Shown piece by piece: positions 21,794-30,459 of a stretch of 64,000 nucleotides of DNA. A model generated the notes under the pieces. The model did no database searches. It was not told the DNA's origin and worked only from the letters and a program-made list of their open reading frames with translations. Each line of letters opens with the position of its first letter. Positions within the stretch are counted from its first letter, which is position 1. This stretch comes from an uncultured Pirellula sp. GTDB lineage: Bacteria; Planctomycetota; Planctomycetia; Pirellulales; Pirellulaceae. The stretch covers positions 1-64,000 of the forward strand of contig CAITIE010000098.1 in NCBI GenBank assembly GCA_903892355.1, written 5' to 3'. A program made the translations under genes and the position numbers.

Positions 21794-22531
21794 TCACGGC
21801 GACGTCGGTATTGTCCAGGCCCACAACTGTTTCTGTGCGGTGCCGTTATCTCCCAGCTGAAATACCGCCGCACCAGCTACTGTGAACTTGGTTTTATTGA
21901 ATGGTGCAGCCTTCATCTTTTCCACGAAATCGAGAGGTCCAACGCCGACGGTAACATGTGGGTTGAAGTTCTTGCCGTTGCGTTCGGGGATGAATGAGTT
22001 GACGTACTTCAGGGTCGGTTCGTTGATGTCCGGGTGCTCGGGTGAGGTTGCGTAAGCAGCTGCGGTACCATTGGGCTCGGTATAGGGTTCCACAGCTTCG
22101 ATGACGGCTTGTTGAAGCTGCAATAACTGCGGAGTTGGACGGATGACGATTCCAGCCAACCCCATGTTGTCGAAATTGAGGTAGTAGTAACCGGTAGCTT
22201 CCAGTTCCCAGCCGGCTGGCCGTTCGCGATTAAAAACCTGTTTTACTGTGGTATAGACCAAGTCTAGATCCTTGGTGCGGACATAGCGTTGGAGAAGTGT
22301 GATGTGCGGACGATGAGTCGCGTCGAGCGCGAACCCCTCCGGATACACATCCCGAAGTTGATCGTTGGCTGCCTTAGCAAGATTGACCATCGTCGGGTCA
22401 GGCAGCAGCAGTACATCAATCGCCGTAAGCGCATTGGTCGGTGGATCTGTTGCGATAGACCGAGTGATTGATGTCGCAAACGCTACAACGAATAGCCATG
22501 CGACGAGCCCGGTTCGAAAAAGGGTATGCAT
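21794..22531 (-). CDS. Exported 2H phosphoesterase-like (LigT fold) protein
   Basis: A 245-residue protein with a signal peptide (hydrophobic residues 8-21, 'GLVAWLFVVAFATS'). It carries two His-x-Thr motifs, H76-I-T in 'RPHITLLQRYV' and H192-V-T in 'NPHVTVGVG'. The spacing and the surrounding strand pattern are those of the 2H phosphoesterase superfamily (2'-5' RNA ligase LigT, cyclic phosphodiesterases). Those enzymes act on 2',3'-cyclic or 2'-5' phosphate esters and are usually cytoplasmic, so export is unusual. A GAGG about 9 bases before ATG 22531 supports the start. No partner genes are evident. Confidence 0.75.
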   Translation of the reverse strand: MHTLFRTGLVAWLFVVAFATSITRSIATDPPTNALTAIDVLLLPDPTMVNLAKAANDQLRDVYPEGFALDATHRPHITLLQRYVRTKDLDLVYTTVKQVFNRERPAGWELEATGYYYLNFDNMGLAGIVIRPTPQLLQLQQAVIEAVEPYTEPNGTAAAYATSPEHPDINEPTLKYVNSFIPERNGKNFNPHVTVGVGPLDFVEKMKAAPFNKTKFTVAGAAVFQLGDNGTAQKQLWAWTIPTSP

Positions 22532-22650
22532 GGTAAGTACCTCGCAGTTGCTGCCTAGCGATTAATGACGGTTAGGAAATTCGATCTATGAAGATATTAA
22601 CGGACCAGTAGCCATGTTCCGGCCGTGCTAGTCGGTAATCGGGCGTGACT

Positions 22651-23199
22651 CTAATTGAGCCAAGCATCGAGTTTGCCAGCTAGGCGGTTGGTGAGTTCGG
22701 GCGTTGATGCCGCAAGGTTTTCCTTCTCACCAATATAACGGCTCAGGTCGTACAGTTCCAAAGAGACGCGGTCGTAGTTCTTGATGAGTTTGTAATCCTC
22801 TTCGCGTAGAGCGCTGCCAAGGCGGTTCCGTTTGTGAAAGGCGTAGTTGGGAGAGTGGAAATAGAGCGTGTCGCGCTCAAAGCTGGAGGATTGAGTGAAC
22901 AGTGGCAGCAAACTCTTGCCGTCGACAGGATGGTTCGGTGTCGGTGGAAGACCGGCGGTTTGCAAAATTGTTGGATAGTAATCCGTGCTAATCACAGGCG
23001 TGGAGTTGGTCGTTCCAGACGGAACCTCGTCCGGCCAGCGAACGTCCAAGGTACTCGGAGCCCCCTTCGTAGAGCGTTCCTTTAAAAGCTCGTAATGGAC
23101 TACTTTCGCCATGATAGCAGTAGGGCGTGGGAAACGATTAGGGAGTATTGCATCGTTGTTCGGTCCTGAGAAACGTTTTGCGTTTGCTCGATCAGACAA
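22651..23199 (-). pseudogene. C-terminal fragment of a sulfatase
   Basis: The last roughly 120 residues match the C-terminal subdomain of family S1 sulfatases: 'VRWPDEVPSGTTNSTPVIST', 'DYYPTILQTAGLPP', 'HPVDGKSLLPLF', 'REEDYKLIKNYD' and 'LYDLSRYIGEKENLA'. The catalytic N-terminal part (the CxPSR motif and metal-binding Asp residues) is absent. The upstream residues ('NNDAILPNRFPRPTAIMAKV') continue in frame to about 23256 but are not sulfatase-like, so the ORF seems a fusion of two relics. A 14-base tandem duplication (cgaaggtacgattt twice, near 23256-23283) lies just upstream. Not expected to be an active enzyme. Confidence 0.7.
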
Positions 23200-23295
23200 C
23201 CAATTGTGAACGTACCCTTTGGGATCGGGTTTGATCTCGAAATAGAAGTGTTTTCGAAGGTACGATTTCGAAGGTACGATTTCGTATCCGATGAT

Positions 23296-24408
23296 TTAGG
23301 GATTGTGGTTAAGCATTCTGATCATCGCATGCCCCATTGCTTCCCCGACGTCCATGTAAACTGCAGCTTTGCCACCGTAATGACCATTGCCGCTTCCACC
23401 TTGCGCCATCGGGTTGGTGTACACCGTGGCGACATTGCCCTTGAACTCGGGGTGTGTTCCCGTTTCGCCGTCGACGGCGAGTTGTGCGTTCAAGATCGCT
23501 CCTCCGTTGCCGCCGCTCCCTTTGACCGATTCTCCCATCGTTGCCAACACAAATTTCGCGTTAGGGGCATCGAACTCTTTCCGTAGTTCCTTGATAAAAC
23601 GTAGGAGGTTGGTCTCGTAGCGTGTGGCATGTCCGGCGTTACCTGCATCCTTCTCGCCTTGCCAAAAAAAGAAGCCAGCGACCTGATAGCCTTTCGCTCC
23701 CGGATAGTGCTTTTCAAGATCCGCCAGAGCTTTCTTCGCATCGCCGATATCCGAATCCCACTGCTTGCCTGCATACCAATCGATGGCTTTGCCATTCTTA
23801 TCCAACCAAGGTGCCGGTTCGGTCTTTAGCCCAAGGGTTGGCGCCATCGGCCAGGACTCAGGTTTGTCCTTATAGCCGGCGTACACCAAAGGCGTCTCAT
23901 TAGTACCAGGCTTCCCCTCTGCGATGAACTGGTAGCGTTCGCTCCCTGGGGGGAGCAAATCCCACCCAAGGCTACGATTGCCTATACAGCACTTGAGAAT
24001 CATCACAGGAGCATCGATTTCATTCCCTAAGGGGTGTCCGATCCCATACTCGGGGCCGAGATTCCCTCCCGAGACAGTCATCCATTCATTCCTGAGTGGA
24101 CCTTTTCCGGACATGTACTGCACCAACCGGACATCCTTTCGCTCGATCCAGGCCCCATCGTCATCCACCAGATATGGGTACATCTTTTTCTCCTTGACGA
24201 CATGTTCCAAGGATAACTCACCCCCTTTGACCTTGCCCAAGCCCACCATATTGGATTGCCCAAGGCAGATAAATACTTGGACCGGTTTGTTCATGTCGGC
24301 GGGATTACCATCGTGCTTCGCGATGGATTTGGAGTTGTCTTGGGCGAGAGCGGGCATCAACCAACATGAGATGACTAACGCGTAGATCTTTGCGAATTGA
24401 GGAGGCAT
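23296..24408 (-). CDS. Secreted sialate O-acetylesterase-like (SASA/DUF303) carbohydrate esterase
   Basis: About 370 residues with a signal peptide ('IYALVISCWLMPALAQ'). The nucleophile block is 'VQVFICLGQSNMVGLGKVKG', with Ser in GQSN. A second conserved Gln/Gly block is 'VAGFFFWQGEKDAGNA', and the C-terminal helix region is 'NGHYGGKAAVYMDVGEAMGH'. These are the SASA family features of carbohydrate O-acetylesterases. The expected Asp-x-x-His pair is not obvious; a His in 'GHYGG' may serve. ATG 24408 is used; an in-frame GTG lies at 24417. It is flanked by a sulfatase fragment and a formylglycine-generating-enzyme fragment, suggesting a former polysaccharide-degradation locus. Confidence 0.8.
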   Translation of the reverse strand: MPPQFAKIYALVISCWLMPALAQDNSKSIAKHDGNPADMNKPVQVFICLGQSNMVGLGKVKGGELSLEHVVKEKKMYPYLVDDDGAWIERKDVRLVQYMSGKGPLRNEWMTVSGGNLGPEYGIGHPLGNEIDAPVMILKCCIGNRSLGWDLLPPGSERYQFIAEGKPGTNETPLVYAGYKDKPESWPMAPTLGLKTEPAPWLDKNGKAIDWYAGKQWDSDIGDAKKALADLEKHYPGAKGYQVAGFFFWQGEKDAGNAGHATRYETNLLRFIKELRKEFDAPNAKFVLATMGESVKGSGGNGGAILNAQLAVDGETGTHPEFKGNVATVYTNPMAQGGSGNGHYGGKAAVYMDVGEAMGHAMIRMLNHNP

Positions 24409-24451
24409 TTTATTCACGGCTATTGGTTACTTTCGATTGCCTTCCGGAGAA

Positions 24452-24601
24452 TCAGGGATTGTTGCGCATGGCAACTCGGAAACCGAGGTTGCTGACGGGC
24501 ACATGTTGCTCGATCTGGTGCTGCACCTTTTGGGTTAGTCGCCATACAAATCCGAGCACTGTACAAGCACTTTTCCACGCAGATCATAGAGCCCAAAAAC
24601 T
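24452..24601 (-). pseudogene. C-terminal relic of a formylglycine-generating-enzyme (SUMF1) domain protein
   Basis: On the minus strand one frame reads 'FGLYDLRGKVLVQCSDLYGD' followed by a stop. This clearly matches the FGE-sulfatase block (typically [20 protein letters not shown]). About 40 bases later, another frame reads 'HVPVSNLGFRVAMRNNP' and a stop, matching the family C-terminus (GFRVA-R). The Gly-Gly-Ser-Trp block that normally lies between is missing. The gene is therefore truncated at the 5' side, internally deleted and frameshifted. Sulfatase-modifying function is known for the family; this copy is dead. Confidence 0.7.
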
Positions 24602-24618
24602 CATTGGTTATTTTCAAG

Positions 24619-25869
24619 CTATTTCTTCAATTGGATACACAGGACCTCACTATCGTCGCGTAGGTAGCCATAGCCATTGGCGATGGAGAGGGTCTGGCGG
24701 TTCTTTCCAACCAGTGATGCGCGAGCTAGTTCTTGGAACCCTTTCGAATCCGCTTGGGCGACAACCAGTTCGCCATCGATCGTCGTCAACCAAAACTTCT
24801 TATCGGCATACACCAGATTCCCTTTACCGAATCGTAACTTCTGCCAAACCGGTTTGCCCGTTTTGGCTTCGATGCACGAGAAGTGGCTCACGGGACCGGC
24901 TGCGCCGACATTGTCAAAGCCGTAAAGATAATCGCCGATAACGATCGAGGTTTGCCATTCGTTTCGCATGGCGCTTTTCGAATCCAGCGATTTCCATCGT
25001 TCGGAAACGATGTACGTCCCCTCCTTTTTTTCTATATCGAGGAGAACCGAACCGTGGTTTTCACCCGAGGAAATGAAAACACCGCCATCGATCCACACGG
25101 GGCTTGCGGTATTGCAACCGTAGTCGGTTTCAAACGGGTAGCTCCAAAGGTTTTTGCCATTCTTCGGATCGATTCCCATCACGGCAGTGCCAGTGAAGCT
25201 GACGACTTGTGCGGCACCAGCAATATCCATGGCTACGGGAGAAGAGTAGCCTGCATGACCCTCGCCACTTTTCCAAAGTAGTTTGCCATCGGAGGCAGAA
25301 AATGCAACAACGGCTGCATCGGCGGCTCCTGCATGGACGATCACTCGATCATCGATGACCAAGGGTGAGCAGGACATGCCGTACTCGGACGGTTGGGCGG
25401 GTAACTCTTCCATCACATCTTTGCGCCAACGAATTTTCCCCGTTCCAAAATCCACCGCAGCGAGGATTCCGTCGCCGGTATAAACATAGACACTTTTTGC
25501 AGCGATGGTCGGTGTAGCGCGCGGTCCATCCCCCATAGGGTTCTTGTAAGCCTGACCCAACTCGGTTTTCCATTCCTCTTTACCTGTGGCCGTATTGAGA
25601 GACACCAACCATTGCTTACCGCCGGCATTCCACGTCGTCACAGCATGGTCACCTTGAACCACAACCGCCGACATTCCTACTCCACCAGGGACGCGCCAAC
25701 GGATTGCAGGGCCTGAGGCTGGGAACGTATCAACGAGCGAAGTCTCACCAGAGATTCCGTTTCTATTCGTTCCGAGAAATTGGGGCCAATCCTCTGCTTG
25801 AGTTTGCTTGCAACAGACATCCAGGGTCAGTAAAGCAATCGAGAATTTGAAAGCACAAGAATAGCTCAT
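24619..25869 (-). CDS. Secreted PQQ-like beta-propeller repeat protein
   Basis: A 416-residue protein with a signal peptide ending near 'KQTQAEDW'. It opens with 'WPQFLGTNRNGISGE', the standard start of planctomycete PQQ-like propellers. At least six blade repeats follow, with patterns such as 'LVSLNTATGKEEWKTEL', 'LAAVDFGTGKIRWRKDV', 'VVAFSASDGKLLWKSGE', 'VMGIDPKNGKNLWSYPF' and 'FSCIEAKTGKPVWQKLR'. These are the Ala-x-Asp-x-x-Thr-Gly-x-x-x-Trp signature of the eight-bladed propeller shared by quinoprotein dehydrogenases and BamB. No catalytic or PQQ-ligand residues are evident, so a scaffolding or ligand-binding role is more likely. A purine-rich GGGGACGTAGG precedes ATG 25869. Confidence 0.88.
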   Translation of the reverse strand: MSYSCAFKFSIALLTLDVCCKQTQAEDWPQFLGTNRNGISGETSLVDTFPASGPAIRWRVPGGVGMSAVVVQGDHAVTTWNAGGKQWLVSLNTATGKEEWKTELGQAYKNPMGDGPRATPTIAAKSVYVYTGDGILAAVDFGTGKIRWRKDVMEELPAQPSEYGMSCSPLVIDDRVIVHAGAADAAVVAFSASDGKLLWKSGEGHAGYSSPVAMDIAGAAQVVSFTGTAVMGIDPKNGKNLWSYPFETDYGCNTASPVWIDGGVFISSGENHGSVLLDIEKKEGTYIVSERWKSLDSKSAMRNEWQTSIVIGDYLYGFDNVGAAGPVSHFSCIEAKTGKPVWQKLRFGKGNLVYADKKFWLTTIDGELVVAQADSKGFQELARASLVGKNRQTLSIANGYGYLRDDSEVLCIQLKK

Positions 25870-25923
25870 CCTACGTCCCCTTTTTTTGGGAGTCAGTCGT
25901 TACGAGAATCGGTATTCGGAAAA

Positions 25924-25995
25924 CAAGAACATGGTGGTGATCAAGAACATGGTGGTGATCAAGAACATGGTGGTGATCAAGAACATGGTGGTGAT
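25924..25995. repeat. Four perfect tandem copies of caagaacatggtggtgat
   Basis: An 18-bp unit repeated exactly four times with no mismatch, 55 bases upstream of the PQQ-propeller start codon. Perfect identity indicates recent slippage or active length variation. Its position suggests it lies in the promoter or 5' leader of that gene. Confidence 0.9.
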
Positions 25996-26092
25996 ACGGT
26001 AGCACGGTACGTTTCACCAAAAAAGGGGGCAAGTGGCTCTGATGGTAGCCTTTGGAAAATGCAGAACGAAATGGATTCGATTCGTCCTCAGG

Positions 26093-27397
26093 TTACTCGA
26101 TTTTTCCGCGCATCTGGTAGAGCCACTTGAGGGCGGTATTCATCATGGTTTCACCTGCTCCTACTTCTGCCGTGGCGACTTGCGCGTCTGCTCCGTATCC
26201 ACCTTCTGCGGCCCCTTCGATGGTCGGGAAGTATTGGTGGTATCCATTGCTATAGCCAAAGAAGAACAAGTTCTTGGTACGAGAACGTTCGCGCAAGCGG
26301 TTGGCGTGTTGGCAGAAAAATTCTCCGGAGCCCCCGACGATCGCTATTTCTTGATTGAGCAAAGCAACAGTTAGTCGCGGGCGGATACCTTCTTCGTACT
26401 CATCGGCAAAATTCCCCACAAGTTCCGGAAAGAATGCCAAGCCGTAGGCTCCTAGGATGAGTGGGTTTCTAAAATCGGTTCGCGATTGAAATACGAATCT
26501 CTCTTCTCGAACTTTGAGCGACGGCGATGGTATTGGTTCTGGGGTAAGCGAACTCGCCAGTTTCACCGCTTCGCGGCCTAACGCTTGGCCATAGGCGATG
26601 TGATCGCCGTGCGGGCCTCGATTGGTGGATATATCCCCCGAGGCTCCTTGCATGAATACCGCGATACCACCGCGGTCCTCTTCGACTGCTTGACGGATCC
26701 CCGCAACATAGTCCGAAGAGAACTTCAGAGTCTCAGCGGGGATACTGGTTGGGTGGGCCGTGAAATTGACAAGCAGTGCGATTGGGGTGTCGTCGGATGC
26801 TCGGTCGAACCGCATCACGCTCAACGTGGGATCGATGGGAGCGGGTTGCAATTTCGAATGGCGGTTGCGGTTAAAGTCAACGAGTTCCGTGGAACCGACA
26901 GCAAGTTTTGCCGGAGTCAGTTCCCGATTGGCTTGAAGGATGCTTTCCACGATGCCGTCTTCTAGTAATTGGTTGTATCGGATGGCAGCATCGAATCGGC
27001 CCTTGCCTCGCCCCCTTCGATCGGTCAATTCAAGGACTGGGCCGTGGTGCGTGTGCGAGCCAGCGATGAATGAATGTTCAATTCCCGCTTCGTCGCGGAT
27101 GCGATCGCGGATCCTTTGCAAGGATGCTTCGGCGGGGGAGCGGCCGAGATCCAATCCAACGATTGCCAGCTTTCCCGAGCCGGCTTGGATGACAACGGTC
27201 GATGCGAACAACGGATCGAGTGTTCCTTCGGAGAGGCTCGCATGGCGTGCACCGTATCCCCACATCGGAACTGGTTCTTTGGGAGTTACATCGGCGCGTC
27301 CTTTACCCACGAGTAAATCTGCGGCAACCAGAATCGATGGGGTTGAAAGAATGAACAAGGCAAAAAGGAGCTTGGTCGGTGCGACGATTGAACTCAT
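26093..27397 (-). CDS. Neutral/alkaline ceramidase-like secreted hydrolase
   Basis: A 434-residue protein from ATG 27397, which begins a signal peptide ('KLLFALFILSTPSILVAA') and has GAGG 8 bases upstream. Family blocks of neutral ceramidases are present: 'VGKGRADVTPKEPVPMWGYG', 'LFASTVVIQAGSGKLAIVGL', the zinc-ligand-type 'FIAGSHTHHGP', 'LVNFTAHPTS' with a His ligand, 'FMQGASGDISTNRG', and 'FFFGYSNGYHQYFPT' with 'EGGYGADAQVA'. Family enzymes cleave the amide bond of ceramides, but planctomycete members are often broadly annotated and the true substrate is unknown. No sphingolipid genes are adjacent. Confidence 0.8.
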   Translation of the reverse strand: MSSIVAPTKLLFALFILSTPSILVAADLLVGKGRADVTPKEPVPMWGYGARHASLSEGTLDPLFASTVVIQAGSGKLAIVGLDLGRSPAEASLQRIRDRIRDEAGIEHSFIAGSHTHHGPVLELTDRRGRGKGRFDAAIRYNQLLEDGIVESILQANRELTPAKLAVGSTELVDFNRNRHSKLQPAPIDPTLSVMRFDRASDDTPIALLVNFTAHPTSIPAETLKFSSDYVAGIRQAVEEDRGGIAVFMQGASGDISTNRGPHGDHIAYGQALGREAVKLASSLTPEPIPSPSLKVREERFVFQSRTDFRNPLILGAYGLAFFPELVGNFADEYEEGIRPRLTVALLNQEIAIVGGSGEFFCQHANRLRERSRTKNLFFFGYSNGYHQYFPTIEGAAEGGYGADAQVATAEVGAGETMMNTALKWLYQMRGKIE

Positions 27398-27516
27398 TGG
27401 CGGAACCTCATGCATTCCATTTTCGGTAGGAATTGGTTTGCGGTGGAGTCTTTTGAGGACAGAGTGACGGAATCCATGCAGCAATCCTTGCCGATGGTAT
27501 GTTACAATAACAACCT

Positions 27517-28044
27517 ATGGCCGGTTCGACGTGTGACCGAATTGTGTACTGCATTCTAATCCTGTCGATTGCTATTGGGTTATCGCTGCAGGTCATTTAT
27601 TGGCCTCATTTGCCCCTGCGTGTCGCCACCCATTTTGGAGGGAACGGTCAACCGGACGGTTGGATGGAGAAGAGCAACGCGACGATCATGCAGTGCATGT
27701 TGCAGGCATTCATGCCGATTTTTTTTATTGGGATCGGATGGGTTTTACCTCGATTTCCAAATTCGATGATTAATGTGCCTCACCGAGAGTACTGGTTGGC
27801 CCCCGAGCGCCGGGCAGAATCACTTGGCAAGATGAAATCGATGCTCAGCCAATTCGCATTGTGTTTGAGTCTGTTCGCGACGGTCATTGGGCATTTGACG
27901 TACCGAGCCAATCTGACCAATGGACCATTGGATTTGCGATTGTTTCTGACAGCCATGGGGCTGTTTTTCGTTTCGATTGCAATCGTGCTCGGGGTCAATC
28001 TTTGGAAGTGGCGATTGCCGCGAGCGGACGGAGTACGAAAATAG
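27517..28044 (+). CDS. DUF1648 membrane protein
   Basis: A 175-residue protein with four predicted membrane segments (about 8-27, 65-80, 108-124, 140-160). The first loop reads 'LPLRVATHFGGNGQPDGWME', the DUF1648 signature of a conserved His-Phe and a Gly-x-x-Asp-Gly turn between the first two helices. The domain occurs in SdpI-type immunity proteins and related membrane proteins, but this copy lacks an SdpI-like second half. Function unknown. It diverges from the ceramidase-like gene with about 120 bases between the starts. Confidence 0.7.
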   Translation: MAGSTCDRIVYCILILSIAIGLSLQVIYWPHLPLRVATHFGGNGQPDGWMEKSNATIMQCMLQAFMPIFFIGIGWVLPRFPNSMINVPHREYWLAPERRAESLGKMKSMLSQFALCLSLFATVIGHLTYRANLTNGPLDLRLFLTAMGLFFVSIAIVLGVNLWKWRLPRADGVRK

Positions 28045-28069
28045 AGCGAGCCGATCTGCGAGCGACCGG

Positions 28070-30043
28070 TTATTCTTTTCTTAAAACTTCGGCGGGAAGG
28101 CCGGGAGCTTTTTGGAAGGTCGGAATGAGTTCAGTGGCATCGAACGAGAGGATTCGCGATTGGCCTACGAAGTAGGTGTGGTCGCTATCGACGACGAGGT
28201 TGTAGGTTTCGATCGCATCGGCATCTTTGAGCTCATCGATTTTCGCGAAACCGGTTGAGGTTCGGAGCGCCATTCCTGGTTTCAGATCCTTTGTTTTTAC
28301 CCATCCGTTACCGATCACCCACCACGGATGCCCCAAGGTTGACCGGATCGTTTCGCCACCGGCTAGGATCATTTCTCGAGTGTTGGCTGGCGGACGAACC
28401 GTTGTGCGGAGAATCGGTTGCAAATGCAGTTCTCCCGTCTCAATGTTTTGTGCGACGACACTATCGCCGACCCGAATCGACTCGACAGATTTCAAGCCCA
28501 CCTCTGTTTGGATTTGTGTCCCCAGGACGAGGCATTCGCAACGACGCACTGGCGGTATATAAGACAAAGCGTGAGCTTCTTGTGCCTGATACACGATTGA
28601 AGAGCGGTCCTCCGTGTAGCTTGAATCAACATACTTTGGGCCTAGGTTGTATCCTTCTTCATATTTGTCCCACCACGCCCACCAAGAGGCCGGTTGGTCA
28701 TCTAATTGTTGGTTCGTCACAGCGCGAAGGACGGTCGCGATGTTTCGCTGAGCAGCACGGACTGAGTCATTGGAAGCGTTGGTGTCCGCTCTCGCTTTTG
28801 CGGCTATTCGGGTCGCCTCCTCTGAAGCAATAGAGGACGCAACATTGTTCACTACAGCCCCATCAGTCATTGATTGGACTTGGCCGAAAACGAGTGCTCT
28901 GTTTCGAGGACTATTCAAACTTTGGTTAATCAATCTTTCAGCCTGGTTTAGGCCTATTGCAGATCTTGGTAGGGACTGATTCACCGTCAAGACCTTATCG
29001 AGCTGCGTTGCTTCGTAATGGTCTCGCATTTCGCGAGACTGAACGAGTTGAAGCACCATTTCGCCGTTGTTCCGTGTTACCACCTGGTTCTTGAGTTCTA
29101 TTTCAGTGCACATCAGGTCGAGTAAGTCGGGTACATAGTACTCAAGGGGATATTCGCGCAAAGCCTCAAGTGCAGCAAGCCCAACCTCGGACGAAGGTTC
29201 ATTCAATGCGATACCTGCCAACGACACGCATGCTTCCCGAGTTTGGAATCGACGGATCGCTTGGATAAAATGGAGGGCGGAATCCGAGGTGACTTGCCAG
29301 ATTGCGATATCCAATGCGGGGATAACTCGTGGATCGTTTACTTCCCGTAGGTTCTGAATAGCCTTGAGTCGTTTCTTCGTGTCTTTTCCTTCGATGGAAC
29401 TCGTCCACTCGCGTACCTTGGGCATCCACTGCCTTAACGATTCGATCGTCGATTTCGATTTCGCAACCGCTGTCGAGACTTCTTGAGGGCTTATCCAACG
29501 ATTGCCGATGAGTGTAAAACCAAGTTCCTGTCGGGCTTCGATGTCGGAGTTGTCGAACTCGAGGACTCCAAACCAGTGCGATTTCGCTCGATTTGTTAGC
29601 CCTTTCGATTTGCTCCATCGGGCGAGTTTGCGGTGTCCCTCGATGTCGAGTGCGTTCTCTCCGCGGTTTTTCAGGTATTGTCTGTCGGCAGAGTCAAGTT
29701 TTTCCGGGTCGAGTGCTGCAATAGGGGCCCATTCACCTTCGCGAGCGATATCGCCAGAATGCCAATGTGTCGCCTTTGCCGTGATATCCTGATCATTGGT
29801 TGCACTGGAAGTGCTGCTCGTTTCCTTCAATGGTGCGAGCGCTGCTAATCGATCGACAGGAGCCCCCTGCGATTCCCCGGCCAGAACAACCTCGATGGGT
29901 TGTCGCACCCGCTCGTCTGCTTGGATGTAACCCGATGACCCGAGGATCACACAGGATGCGAGGATCGATTTCGCGAACTGACTTCGAGCGTTTCGAAGAA
30001 GCGATGGGCGCGTGAGCAGCATTTTGCAGGAGAGCGTTTGCAT
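28070..30043 (-). CDS. Exported HEAT-like protein with C-terminal Hint (intein-like) domain
   Basis: A 657-residue protein with a signal peptide ('FAKSILASCVILGSSGYIQA'). Residues 130-480 are helical with HEAT-like phrases ('DPRVIPALDIAIWQVTSDSA'; 'VGLAALEALREYPLEYY'). At residue 504 a Hint domain begins: 'CLVLGTQIQTEVGLKSVESI', 'RVGDSVVAQN', block B 'STLGHPWWV' with His572, and block F 'YNLVVDSDHTYFVGQ'. Hint domains catalyse an N-to-S acyl shift at their first Cys and can self-cleave. The usual terminal His-Asn is replaced ('ILSFDAT'), and only about 22 residues follow, so no toxin is attached. Related pretoxin-Hint proteins occur widely in planctomycetes; here cleavage would release the HEAT-like body. 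Confidence 0.75.
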   Translation of the reverse strand: MQTLSCKMLLTRPSLLRNARSQFAKSILASCVILGSSGYIQADERVRQPIEVVLAGESQGAPVDRLAALAPLKETSSTSSATNDQDITAKATHWHSGDIAREGEWAPIAALDPEKLDSADRQYLKNRGENALDIEGHRKLARWSKSKGLTNRAKSHWFGVLEFDNSDIEARQELGFTLIGNRWISPQEVSTAVAKSKSTIESLRQWMPKVREWTSSIEGKDTKKRLKAIQNLREVNDPRVIPALDIAIWQVTSDSALHFIQAIRRFQTREACVSLAGIALNEPSSEVGLAALEALREYPLEYYVPDLLDLMCTEIELKNQVVTRNNGEMVLQLVQSREMRDHYEATQLDKVLTVNQSLPRSAIGLNQAERLINQSLNSPRNRALVFGQVQSMTDGAVVNNVASSIASEEATRIAAKARADTNASNDSVRAAQRNIATVLRAVTNQQLDDQPASWWAWWDKYEEGYNLGPKYVDSSYTEDRSSIVYQAQEAHALSYIPPVRRCECLVLGTQIQTEVGLKSVESIRVGDSVVAQNIETGELHLQPILRTTVRPPANTREMILAGGETIRSTLGHPWWVIGNGWVKTKDLKPGMALRTSTGFAKIDELKDADAIETYNLVVDSDHTYFVGQSRILSFDATELIPTFQKAPGLPAEVLRKE

Positions 30044-30459
30044 CGTGGTAAGCCTTTACCGGATAGAATTGAAAGCCATTGAAATCCACTAGTCCTAGCC
30101 CTAACAAGCTTTGATTATGAAGGAATTAGGCGCAGCAATGTCAAGAAACTTTCAGGAAAATCATGAATTTTCTCGTGGAGAAATCGTGACCGTCGGCCGT
30201 ATTCCGTAATCGATCATGAGATATGCCCAATCCCGGGGTGGCGGCTTTTCTAATGGTTGGTTCGACTCACGCGATTGGATTTGTAGTTTCATGGGCGTCA
30301 ACAACCGCTCGGCCGGGAGCTTGTGACTTTCATTTTCCAGCCATATTCTAAGGTGTTCAGAACTATACCGCGGCTACCGGGGAGTACCGTCGCCATTAGA
30401 ATGGCTGAGAGGGAAATCTGGTCGAAGTCCACGGATAGACCGAGTTTCGAGGAGAGATC
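30044..30459. other. Intergenic region between divergent genes
   Basis: About 415 bases with no supported ORF, repeat or hairpin. It should contain promoters for the Hint-domain and TPR genes. Confidence 0.4.

Noticed and set aside
28070-30043. Polymorphic toxin system
   Set aside because: The Hint domain has no C-terminal toxin, and no immunity gene is evident; the neighbouring DUF1648 gene is on the other strand.
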